Shown here: one piece after another, positions 7,654 to 14,754 of the stretch | How the letters are laid out: each line of letters opens with the position of its first letter | Position numbering within the stretch: the stretch's first letter is position 1 | NCBI GenBank assembly: GCA_024276775.1 | Contig: JAJRWO010000048.1 | Coordinates: 1 to 15,106, forward strand | Direction of reading: 5' to 3' | DNA from: Gammaproteobacteria bacterium | GTDB lineage: Bacteria > Pseudomonadota > Gammaproteobacteria > Tenderiales > Tenderiaceae | Length of the DNA stretch: 15,106 nt | Notes under the pieces: generated by a model | The model's input: the letters and a program-made list of their open reading frames with translations, nothing else | Databases searched by the model: none | What the model was told of the DNA's origin: nothing | Position numbers and translations under genes: made by a program

Positions 7654-7729
7654 AAAACTGATATTGGACTATGATTAGGTAATAGGTTTATATTTTATGT
7701 CTTATGTCCAAAAGCTCAATGAGGTTATT

Positions 7730-8635
7730 ATGACAGAACAAGCCATTCACGCAGTACCCACAAACACCGATTTAAACACTGATGCTTCGACCAACAGCAC
7801 AGTTGAAAATACCCCGCCACTTTCCAGAAAAGATATTTTTAAAAACGGCACCTATCCATATAAAAATAAAATCAGCCGCACTGAATACGAAAAACGAAAA
7901 CATGAACTTCAGGTTGAACTGCTAAAAATGCAAAGCTGGGTCAAGGAAACGGGACAACGAATAGTCATTCTCTTTGAAGGCCGCGATGCTGCTGGCAAAG
8001 GCGGCGCAATCAAACGTTTTATGGAGCACTTAAACCCGCGCGGCGCACGTATCATTGCCTTAGAAAAACCAAGCGAAACTGAAAAAGGACAATGGTATTT
8101 TCAGCGTTACATTAAACACCTGCCCACCGCCGGTGAAATTGTCTTGTTTGATCGCTCTTGGTATAACCGTGCTGGTGTCGAACGGGTGATGAATTTCTGC
8201 ACCCCAAAGGAATATCTGGAGTTCATGCGCCAGGCAGCAGACCTTGAACGAATGTTGGTACGCAGCGGCATTTCACTTCACAAACTTTGGTTTTCTGTCA
8301 ATCGTGAAGAACAGTTTCGCCGCTTTCAAAAACGCCGCACTGACCCATTAAAGCAATGGAAATTAAGCCCCATTGATTTGGCATCGCTGGATAAATGGGA
8401 TGACTACACTGAAGCAAAAGAAGCGATGTTTTTCTACACTGACACCGCTGACTCCCCTTGGACCGTGGTTAAGTCAGATGACAAAAAGCGTGCCCGCATC
8501 AATGCCATGCGTTTTATTCTCGACCAACTGAGCTATCCCAACAAAAATAAAGAGATTTCATTAACACCTGACCCACTCATTGTTGGCTCCGCCAAGGATG
8601 TTTTCGAAAAAGATGAATATTGCAGTTTGCGTTAA
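7730..8635 (+). CDS. ppk2: Polyphosphate kinase 2 (PPK2, class I)
   Basis: PPK2 transfers phosphate between polyphosphate and nucleotides, typically making ADP/ATP or GDP/GTP from polyphosphate in the cytosol. The protein has 301 residues from the chosen start. The Walker A loop is GRDAAGKGG (84-92), the Walker B region is LFDRSWYNR (139-147), and the lid segment KRRTDPLKQWKLS (201-213) carries the conserved basic residues. A single PPK2 domain with these motifs is the short, one-domain form. The first 45 residues are a low-complexity Thr/Asn-rich tail, longer than in many homologues. I prefer ATG 7730, with GAGG 5 nt before it, over ATG 7697, which lacks a well-placed Shine-Dalgarno. A small gene follows after 46 bp and is probably co-transcribed. 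Whether ADP or AMP is the main acceptor cannot be proved from sequence. Confidence 0.92.
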   Translation: MTEQAIHAVPTNTDLNTDASTNSTVENTPPLSRKDIFKNGTYPYKNKISRTEYEKRKHELQVELLKMQSWVKETGQRIVILFEGRDAAGKGGAIKRFMEHLNPRGARIIALEKPSETEKGQWYFQRYIKHLPTAGEIVLFDRSWYNRAGVERVMNFCTPKEYLEFMRQAADLERMLVRSGISLHKLWFSVNREEQFRRFQKRRTDPLKQWKLSPIDLASLDKWDDYTEAKEAMFFYTDTADSPWTVVKSDDKKRARINAMRFILDQLSYPNKNKEISLTPDPLIVGSAKDVFEKDEYCSLR

Positions 8636-8681
8636 AATACTCATTTAAAATAATGCAACGATTAAAAAAGAGGCTAAGCAG

Positions 8682-8903
8682 ATGACACATAAACACCTTT
8701 CTCATGCCGAACACGTAGTCAATATTTTTAGAAAAAAATTAAGCCAAAGTGGCCGTGACCATGTTGGTGATAGACATTTTGATGAGCTGGCACTGATGAT
8801 TGAATCAGCCATTAGCACAGCCGTACTGGAAGAGGGAGAGCAAACTGCCGACAAATTACAAGGCTTGGTCAATGCGATCAGAAAGGGCGCAGAACAATTG
8901 TAA
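8682..8903 (+). CDS. Small hypothetical protein downstream of ppk2
   Basis: The 73-residue protein starts at ATG 8682 with GAGG 8 nt upstream. It is soluble and looks fully helical, rich in Glu, Ala and His, with no signal peptide or membrane segment. The central part, HFDELALMIESAISTAVLEE, has an amphipathic heptad-like pattern, as does the following ADKLQGLVNAIRK stretch; it may form a small helical bundle. I do not recognise a named family. It follows ppk2 by 46 bp on the same strand, so a shared transcript is likely, and a link with polyphosphate metabolism is possible but only by position. Just after its stop begins an IS66 relic on the other strand, whose insertion could have removed later genes of the same operon. 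Confidence 0.7.
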   Translation: MTHKHLSHAEHVVNIFRKKLSQSGRDHVGDRHFDELALMIESAISTAVLEEGEQTADKLQGLVNAIRKGAEQL

Positions 8904-8918
8904 ACAACAGGCAAGTCC

Positions 8919-9127
8919 TTAACGGCATCCATAAACTTTCGACGTGCATGAATCCCAACAACCAATACCAGTGATATTATTTTCACGACAAACTTGGTTA
9001 TATGCCGCATAACCATCAGCGTGTAGAGCGGCATTACCAAAGCCTTCGATCAGACGCGAGGGCTGCGTTTTTCCTCCATCAGAGCATCCAAATAGATACT
9101 GCATCCGCGCACCATTTACAAACGTTA
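8919..9127 (-). pseudogene. IS66-family transposase relic, frameshifted
   Basis: On the minus strand the frame encodes PSRLIEGFGNAALHADGYAAYNQ, then NNITGIGCWD (IS66 pattern: L-DGYAGYN followed by GCWAHARRKF). After GCWD a single extra base near 8951 throws the frame, and HARRKFMDAVKDL continues in the next frame. Only about 65 residues of the roughly 500-residue transposase remain, taken from the catalytic DDE domain. The fragment fills the space between the 73-codon gene and thrC: homology ends within about 20 bp of the former's stop and starts within about 20 bp of the latter's stop. There are no inverted repeats or accessory tnpA/tnpB genes. It is a dead remnant, probably left by a deletion or rearrangement at this site. 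Confidence 0.75.
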
Positions 9128-9141
9128 TATCACTTCCATTC

Positions 9142-10626
9142 CTAGGAAGCATCCAGAAAACTCAAAATTTCTTTTTCAATATCTTGCTTATCTATCACCA
9201 TTTTTTGCGCAATCTCTTTATTAAATAAAGCTGCGATCTGAACAGGAATTGTGATATTCGCTTTTTTGGCGATCATTTTCAAAGCATCAACATCATGTTC
9301 AAACGTTTCATCAGATAAGGCGCTGGCGATTACAGGTGAGAATTTGCTCCACTCTGCCGTCGAATAGGCAATCGTCTTAATGGATTTATCCTCACGGCAT
9401 GTGTCATAGGTTTTGAAACAGGTCGCAGTGTGAGGACACATCAGATAGCCTTTTTGATCAAAAACCTGTTTGATATAGCTCAAGCCTTCTTCATCCGTAC
9501 AGAAATCGGCTGCAAAAATCGCTTGGAGCTTGCTTAATTCGTCCGACGTTAATTCATAGTATTTTTCACTATCTAGTTTGCACATCAGCTCTTTGGTACG
9601 TTCAGCACCGTACAGATCAAACAAAATACGTTCAACGTTTGAAGACTTTAAGATATCCATCGCCGGTGAAGTTGTGGCAATAACCGTCGAATCTCTCACG
9701 TCATAACGCCCCGTCGTAATGAGCTGAGTCAGCACATTGTTATTATTCGATGCTATATGAATCTGTTTAACAGGCAGTCCCATTTTCCAGGCGTAGTAAC
9801 CCCCTAACGCGTTACCAAAATTACCACTTGGAACATTCAAGTAAACCTGTTCACCTAATTGAATCACCTCTTTGCGCACCAGTTCAAGATAGCTATGAAC
9901 GTGATAGATAATTTGAAAGACAATTCGACCAAAGTTAACTGAATTAGCCGCAGACAACGAGATATCATGCGTTTTCAGTGCATCACCAAAGACATCAGAA
10001 ACCAGCAGCGACTTTAACGCACTTTGCGCATCGTCAAAATCACCATGGATGCCGATGACTTTTAGGTTGCCGGCATTTTCAGTGACCATTTGTAAACGTT
10101 GTACATCCGAGGTCCCACCGTCTGGATAGAGACAGGCGACCTGAATATTTTCACGATTTTTAAAGGTCTCCAATGCGGCTGGCCCTGTGTCACCACTGGT
10201 TGCCGCCAAAACCAAATATTTTTCACCACGCGCTTGGGCTACGGCAGACAAAACTATGCCAAAAGGTTGTAGCGCCATATCTTTAAATGCACGTGTTGGA
10301 CCGTGGTATAGCTCGCTGACATAGAGGTCGTCATAGACTTTTTCCACCGGTACCGGATTGTTTGGATCATCAAACCCATCGTAAAGGCCCAACGCGGCAT
10401 CAATCACTGATGTATCGATATCCACTTCAAATGCCTGCAATATGTCTTTGGCCAGTGTTTTATAGCCAGAGCCAATATGCGCCTTAATAAATGCTTCATC
10501 CAAAACAGGCAAGGTTTCAGGTGAATAAATACCACCAAACGAAGACATTGGGCTTAAGATTGCTTGCGAAAAGGTGATAGAAGCGGGTTTTTTGCCATCA
10601 TTACCCCGGGTTTCAATATACTTCAT
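9142..10626 (-). CDS. thrC: Threonine synthase, long Campylobacterota-like form
   Basis: This PLP enzyme makes L-threonine from O-phospho-L-homoserine, the last step of the pathway begun here by Hom. It has 494 residues. The cofactor lysine is K115 in LYHGPTRAFKDMALQPFG, followed by LAATSGDTGPAAL and the glycine loop VPSGNFGNALGG. The start MKYIETRGNDGKKP, the SLSAANSVNFGRIVFQ block and CPHTATCF recall ThrC of Campylobacter, Sulfurimonas and relatives more than the roughly 470-residue Pseudomonas-type enzyme (from memory, not a search). The base composition looks more AT-rich than hom and alaC. The ATG at 10626 has AGG 7 nt upstream. It sits 186 bp downstream of hom with its own TATAAT, and an IS66 relic starts right after its stop; no terminator is visible. 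Confidence 0.93.
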   Translation of the reverse strand: MKYIETRGNDGKKPASITFSQAILSPMSSFGGIYSPETLPVLDEAFIKAHIGSGYKTLAKDILQAFEVDIDTSVIDAALGLYDGFDDPNNPVPVEKVYDDLYVSELYHGPTRAFKDMALQPFGIVLSAVAQARGEKYLVLAATSGDTGPAALETFKNRENIQVACLYPDGGTSDVQRLQMVTENAGNLKVIGIHGDFDDAQSALKSLLVSDVFGDALKTHDISLSAANSVNFGRIVFQIIYHVHSYLELVRKEVIQLGEQVYLNVPSGNFGNALGGYYAWKMGLPVKQIHIASNNNNVLTQLITTGRYDVRDSTVIATTSPAMDILKSSNVERILFDLYGAERTKELMCKLDSEKYYELTSDELSKLQAIFAADFCTDEEGLSYIKQVFDQKGYLMCPHTATCFKTYDTCREDKSIKTIAYSTAEWSKFSPVIASALSDETFEHDVDALKMIAKKANITIPVQIAALFNKEIAQKMVIDKQDIEKEILSFLDAS

Positions 10627-10661
10627 GTTGAACCTATCTGTCGAAATTTGGATTTGTACAA

Positions 10662-10667
10662 ATTATA
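10662..10667 (-). promoter_or_regulatory. Consensus -10 element upstream of thrC
   Basis: A perfect TATAAT on the minus strand ends 35 bp before the thrC start codon. I see no good -35 hexamer at 16-18 bp. A small hairpin (CTGAA/TTCAG, 10706-10719) lies further upstream. It suggests thrC can be transcribed on its own as well as by readthrough from hom. Confidence 0.4.
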
Positions 10668-10812
10668 CAGAAAACTAACCCACATTTGAGACACTATCCA
10701 GCATACTGAACACATTCAGCCTTTGAGAGTACTTTCCCACTGGACATTTTCAATGCGGAATCTTTATACCGCCTCTTTGGCTGCAATCCACATATGGGAA
10801 ATTAAAAAATAA

Positions 10813-12126
10813 CTAAGCATCCAAGGTTTCCAGGCGAATACGGGTCACTTTACCTTGAATCGCATCTAATGCCTCTATCCGGCCGATCGCGGCATCCATC
10901 TGCCCTTCGCAAACACAATGGCTGATGATAATCACTGGCACAGTCAAGGCATCGTCATTGGGTTCTTTCTGCAGCATTACTTCGATGCCGATCCCCTGAC
11001 CGGCCAAAATACGAATAACTTCGGCCAATACACCGGGCTTGTCGCTAACCCCCATACGTAGGTAATAAGCGGTCTCAATCTCTTCAATCGGCAGAACAGG
11101 TATATCGGCCAGGCCATCGGGCTGAAAAGCCAAGTGCGGAACACGGTTTTCAGGGTTAGCCGTCAGCATACGCGCAACATCGACCAAATCAGCAACGACC
11201 GCCGAGGCTGTCGGCTCGCCACCGGCACCGGCACCATAATAAAGTGTTGGCCCAACGGCATCGCCCTTGACCAGCACTGCGTTCATGACGCCATCAACAT
11301 TGGCTATCAGGCAGCGTTCGGGAATCATGGTTGGATGAACACGCAGTTCAATCCCCTTCTCCGTGCGGCGTGCAACCCCTAAATGTTTGATGCGATAACC
11401 CAGCGCTTCGGCGTATTCAACATCGTCGCGAGTAATGTGGCCAATGCCCTCGGTGTAACATTTTTCAAATTGCAGCGGAATACCAAAGGCGATCGAGGCC
11501 AGGATGGTCAGCTTGTGGGCAGCATCGATACCTTCAACATCAAATGTTGGATCGGCTTCAGCATAGCCCAAGCGCTGGGCCTCAGCCAGTACGTCGGCAA
11601 AATCACTGCCATTGTCTCGCATTTCAGTCAATATGAAGTTGCCGGTACCGTTGATGATTCCGGCCAGCCATTCAATTTGATTCCCCGCCAGGCCTTCACG
11701 AATGGCCTTGATGATCGGAATACCGCCAGCAACAGCAGCCTCGAAGACCACCATCACACCCTTGTCCTGGGCCGCAGCAAAAATTTCATTGCCATGCTTG
11801 GCGATCAGCGCCTTGTTGGCAGTGACAACGTGCTTACCATTGTCAATGGCCTGCAGCACCAGTTCAAGCGCAGCATCAGTACCACCGATCAGCTCAACCA
11901 CCACATCAACATCCGGGTGATCGACCACAACCTGTAAATCGGTGCTCAATTCAATGCTGGAAGTATCAAATGAATAGGGCTTGCTGACATCACGCGCAGC
12001 GGCAATAGCGATCTCTATTCCGCGGCCGGCACGGCGCTGAATCTCTTCTGCGTTACGCTGCAAAACACTCACAGTAGCACCACCAACGGTGCCTAGACCC
12101 AACAAACCTACTTTAACTGACTTCAA
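10813..12126 (-). CDS. hom: Homoserine dehydrogenase (monofunctional, with ACT domain)
   Basis: Hom reduces aspartate semialdehyde to homoserine with NAD(P)H, the branch point to threonine and methionine. It has 437 residues, the normal length for the monofunctional proteobacterial type. The Rossmann loop GLGTVG is at 10-15. Catalytic-core landmarks are TANKAL with Lys105, LAGIINGTGNFI (154-165) and ADPTFDVEGIDAAHK with Lys205. The C-terminal 80 or so residues, from YYLRMGVSDKPGVLAEV, form an ACT domain that normally gives threonine feedback inhibition. The start is TTG at 12126, with AGGAG 7 nt upstream; the Rossmann strand MKSVKVGLLG begins immediately, so no later start fits. It follows alaC by 24 bp and is therefore in the same operon. 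Confidence 0.95.
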   Translation of the reverse strand: MKSVKVGLLGLGTVGGATVSVLQRNAEEIQRRAGRGIEIAIAAARDVSKPYSFDTSSIELSTDLQVVVDHPDVDVVVELIGGTDAALELVLQAIDNGKHVVTANKALIAKHGNEIFAAAQDKGVMVVFEAAVAGGIPIIKAIREGLAGNQIEWLAGIINGTGNFILTEMRDNGSDFADVLAEAQRLGYAEADPTFDVEGIDAAHKLTILASIAFGIPLQFEKCYTEGIGHITRDDVEYAEALGYRIKHLGVARRTEKGIELRVHPTMIPERCLIANVDGVMNAVLVKGDAVGPTLYYGAGAGGEPTASAVVADLVDVARMLTANPENRVPHLAFQPDGLADIPVLPIEEIETAYYLRMGVSDKPGVLAEVIRILAGQGIGIEVMLQKEPNDDALTVPVIIISHCVCEGQMDAAIGRIEALDAIQGKVTRIRLETLDA

Positions 12127-12150
12127 TATAACACTCCTAAATCTTTGTTA

Positions 12151-13359
12151 TTATTCACTTTGCTCATCTTTCTTCTGTGCCACGTCTTTGCGCAGCATGT
12201 CGCGAATACCACGAATTGCTTGACGGGTACGATGTTCATTCTCAATCAAACCGAAACGGACATAATCATCACCATAATCACCAAAACCAACCCCGGGTGA
12301 AACGGCCACCCTAGCCTCTTTTAATAATTTTTTAGTAAATTCCAGCGACCCCATATGACGGTACTGTTCCGGGATTGGTGCCCAGACAAACATGGTGGCT
12401 TTGGGAGGTTCAACCTGCCAGCCAATTGAATTCAAACCATGACAGAGCACATCTCGACGCACTTGGTACATATCACAAATTTCCTGAACACATTTCTGCG
12501 GCCCTTCCAGTGCAGCAATCGCGGCAATCTGCACAGGAGTGAACATGCCGTAATCAAGATAGGACTTCATCCGCGCCAAAGCACCCACCAATTTTTCATT
12601 ACCGACCATAAAACCGACCCGCCAGCCCGGCATATTGTAACTTTTGGATAGCGTAAAGAATTCTACCGCAACCTCTTTGGCTCCAGGCACCTGCATAATC
12701 GAGGGAGCCTTGTAACCATCAAAGACAATGTCTGCGTAAGCCAGGTCATGAATCACCCAAATTTGATGTTCTTTAGCGATAGCAACAACCTTTTCAAAGA
12801 ACTCCAGATCAACACACTGAGTCGTTGGGTTACCGGGAAAATTCATGACCAACATTTTAGGCTTGGGCCACGAATCTTTGATGGCCTTTTCCAACTCACC
12901 AAAAAAATCCACCCCCTCGATCATGGGCACATGACGGATATCGGCCCCGGCAATGACAAAACCATAGGGATGAATCGGATAAGACGGATTAGGCACCAAC
13001 ACAACATCACCGGGACCAACGGTTGCCAGAGCCAGGTGGGCCAAGCCTTCCTTTGAACCAATGGTAACAATGGCCTCGGAGTCCTGATCCAACGCTACGT
13101 CGTAACGATTTTTGTACCAAGTACAAATCGCACGGCGTAAGCGAGGAATACCCTTCGAAATAGAATAGCGGTGAGTGTCGCCGCGCTGTGCCGCCTCAAC
13201 CAGCTTATCGACAATATGCTGAGGCGTAGGTTGATCCGGGTTACCCATGCCAAAATCGATAATATCCTCACCACGCGCACGAGCCTTGGCCTTCAAGTCG
13301 TTGACGATATTAAATACATAAGGCGGCAAACGCTTAATTCTTGGAAAATCTTCAATCAA
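12151..13359 (-). CDS. alaC: Alanine transaminase, AlaC-type class I/II aminotransferase
   Basis: This PLP aminotransferase interconverts pyruvate/glutamate and alanine/2-oxoglutarate in the cytosol. Its 402 residues fit the family (E. coli AlaC about 412). Landmarks are RIKRLPPYVFN and FGMGNPDQPTP at the N-terminus (AlaC signature), Asn177 in NFPGNPTT, Asp205 and Tyr208 in HDLAYAD, the PLP lysine K239 in TLSKSYNMPGWRVGF, and Arg247. The start is TTG at 13359: GGAAG lies 7 nt upstream, an in-frame stop is close before it, and MIEDFPRIKRLPPYVFN aligns with the family start. It is the first gene of an alaC-hom operon under a good sigma70-like promoter. The alaC-hom-thrC order is common in gammaproteobacteria. 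Other substrates are possible, as the family is broad. Confidence 0.92.
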   Translation of the reverse strand: MIEDFPRIKRLPPYVFNIVNDLKAKARARGEDIIDFGMGNPDQPTPQHIVDKLVEAAQRGDTHRYSISKGIPRLRRAICTWYKNRYDVALDQDSEAIVTIGSKEGLAHLALATVGPGDVVLVPNPSYPIHPYGFVIAGADIRHVPMIEGVDFFGELEKAIKDSWPKPKMLVMNFPGNPTTQCVDLEFFEKVVAIAKEHQIWVIHDLAYADIVFDGYKAPSIMQVPGAKEVAVEFFTLSKSYNMPGWRVGFMVGNEKLVGALARMKSYLDYGMFTPVQIAAIAALEGPQKCVQEICDMYQVRRDVLCHGLNSIGWQVEPPKATMFVWAPIPEQYRHMGSLEFTKKLLKEARVAVSPGVGFGDYGDDYVRFGLIENEHRTRQAIRGIRDMLRKDVAQKKDEQSE

Positions 13360-13407
13360 AATCTTGCTTCCAGCTTGATAAATCAGAACCTTGGAGTCAA
13401 AGGGCGT

Positions 13408-13436
13408 AACATACCGATAGCCCTAAAGGCTGTCAA
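13408..13436 (-). promoter_or_regulatory. Sigma70-type promoter of alaC-hom
   Basis: On the minus strand a perfect TTGACA (13436 to 13431) is followed by a 17-bp spacer and TATGTT (13413 to 13408), ending 48 bp before the alaC TTG start codon. The spacer holds a small AGCC/GGCT inverted repeat that could bind a regulator. This is the best promoter match I found in the window. Confidence 0.7.
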
Positions 13437-13484
13437 TTATCTTACATATTTACGTTTGAACCCAAGTATATCGTATTAAATAGA

Positions 13485-13697
13485 TTACTGAGACTTAAGT
13501 GCTTGTCTTGTACACTCAACTTTCACCAAAAATTTTTCAGCAGGTTTAGTCCACACAAAAAATTTACTCTCTTCATTGTCTGTATCTATATACTCCATAA
13601 TTGTTTCTTCTAACTCGTTTACGGGTGTGAATATGCCACGACGCAATTGTTTTTCAGCGAGCAACCCAAAGAATCTTTCCACTAAAATTTAACTAGG
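13485..13697 (-). pseudogene. IS630-family transposase relic, C-terminal end
   Basis: The last 65 codons, from GTG 13682, read VERFFGLLAEKQLRRGIFT, then ELEETIMEYI, FFVWTKPAEKFLVKV and TRQALKSQ. This is the C-terminal end of IS630-type DDE transposases, where the normal lead-in is SWLNLVERFF. Here, just upstream, LNF is still readable one frame off (an extra base at 13683) and the Trp codon is replaced by TAG at 13695-13693, so the gene is dead by both nonsense and frameshift. Nothing of the catalytic core further upstream is recognisable. The fragment lies upstream of the alaC promoter on the same strand and only about 95 bp from the 3' end of the carbonic anhydrase gene, marking one edge of a likely acquired segment. 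Confidence 0.85.
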
Positions 13698-13792
13698 GCA
13701 GAAAGAGCTTGTGGGTATAAGGACATAAAAAACTTGACGTAGGACTCAGAACGTATTGTTAGCAATATTTACAATTCACTAGCCGAAAATAA

Positions 13793-14659
13793 TTACTTTA
13801 TTTTTGATAGAAGATCAGGGTTAACAACAAGGTTTCTTACTCCATGTGCATGACCTTCATTAAAGGCATTACCTTTACACCATTCACTTACGGTTTTTAT
13901 ATTAACTTTTACGACTTTAGGACGAACACTCCATGTCACTTGAAAAGGCGATCCTTTTTCATTATACCCAGGACCAGTTGTCGAACCAGCGTACTGAATA
14001 GGAATTCCAGTATTATCAGGAATATTCAATGCTTGATAAAATCCATTTTTTATACCGTGCTTGGTCAACTCGCTAAAATTTTCAGAATTTTTATCATTCA
14101 CTAGTACGTATACCTGTGCTTCTACACGTAATTGAGGGTTTTTTATCGCTTCACTTAGACAAGCTCCCAAAGTAGCCCCGGGCTTTACTTGTGCTGTAGA
14201 GTGAACATAATGAACTTCAATCGTGTCTCCTGAATTAAGGCTACCATAATCACTTGAACACACCCCCCCCTGAACAGGCTTTAACTCTGAAGCACTAAGA
14301 TTACCAGAAAATTTATAACCACTTTTATATCCAGAGCCATCACCATTGCCAGCATACTTCGTAAATTCTCCACCTCTATGTTCCGCATTTTTGTGGAAAT
14401 GTATATTACAGAAATTCATTTCCGAAAAGTCTGGTGCTGAACCAAAAATGATTGCGTTATTCCCTACACTTGAATCTATATCTCTTGGTGATTGCGGCCC
14501 AACCCCTTTGTTTTTAGTGCTTTTTGCAAGTAAGTCACGTTGTTCGGTAATAGCATGGTTAGAAACTTTGGCAAGCGTATAAGATTTATGTTGCCCAGTA
14601 TTGGCACATCCTGATAGCAAAATTATTGCTGTAAGCAAAGTGATAGCTTTTAATTTCAT
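13793..14659 (-). CDS. Delta-class carbonic anhydrase, predicted lipoprotein
   Basis: Delta-class carbonic anhydrases hydrate CO2 to bicarbonate; the class was first described in marine diatoms and protists and also occurs in bacteria. The 288-residue protein starts with a lipoprotein signal (MKLKAITLLTAIILLSGC), with Cys18 in the lipobox LLSGC, so it is probably anchored in the periplasm. Family landmarks follow: GPQSPRDIDS (54-63), CNIHFHKNAEH (84-94, with His87, His89 and His94), DTIEVHYVHS (145-154), GACLSEAIKNPQLRVEAQVY, GSTTGPGYNEKGSPFQVTW and HAHGVRNLVVNP (270-281). The His-rich motifs hold the expected zinc ligands, although I cannot assign which three. The ATG at 14659 has AAAGGA 10 nt upstream. 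The gene is bounded by IS630 and IS200 relics and appears AT-rich, suggesting acquisition. A G8 run interrupts codons 131-133. Confidence 0.85.
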   Translation of the reverse strand: MKLKAITLLTAIILLSGCANTGQHKSYTLAKVSNHAITEQRDLLAKSTKNKGVGPQSPRDIDSSVGNNAIIFGSAPDFSEMNFCNIHFHKNAEHRGGEFTKYAGNGDGSGYKSGYKFSGNLSASELKPVQGGVCSSDYGSLNSGDTIEVHYVHSTAQVKPGATLGACLSEAIKNPQLRVEAQVYVLVNDKNSENFSELTKHGIKNGFYQALNIPDNTGIPIQYAGSTTGPGYNEKGSPFQVTWSVRPKVVKVNIKTVSEWCKGNAFNEGHAHGVRNLVVNPDLLSKIK

Positions 14660-14690
14660 TTTTCACAAATCCTTTCGTTAGATGAATGCT

Positions 14691-14753
14691 CCACCGGCTA
14701 AAGCCGGTGGTTTCAGGTTACGGCTGAAAGCCGGTCATTTCGCCTAAAGGCGA
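14691..14753 (-). repeat. IS200/IS605 end hairpins (three in tandem)
   Basis: Three hairpins follow one another: CCACCGGC/GCCGGTGG with loop TAAA (14691-14710), CGGCT/AGCCG with loop GAA (14721-14733), and TCGCC/GGCGA with loop TAAA (14740-14753). They lie directly downstream of the tnpA relic stop codon on its strand, as expected for the right end of an IS200/IS605 element, where TnpA recognises a subterminal hairpin in single-stranded DNA. The first hairpin lies only about 32 bp before the carbonic anhydrase start codon. Confidence 0.7.
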
Positions 14754-14754
14754 C

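Noticed and set aside
7646..7662. LexA-like box (ACTGTATAAAAACTG) upstream of ppk2.
   Set aside because: A LexA site needs CTGT and ACAG half-sites; the second half here is CTG in the wrong orientation. The TATAAA is better explained as part of a promoter.
8702..9040. 112-codon minus-strand frame opposite the small gene after ppk2.
   Set aside because: Only its HARRKFMDAVKDL part is real sequence (the frameshifted IS66 relic); the rest is antisense of the 73-codon gene.
14691..14753. Short GC-rich tandem hairpins as a CRISPR array or Rho-independent terminator.
   Set aside because: There are no regular repeats with spacers and no T-runs; position after the tnpA stop fits IS200/IS605 end hairpins.
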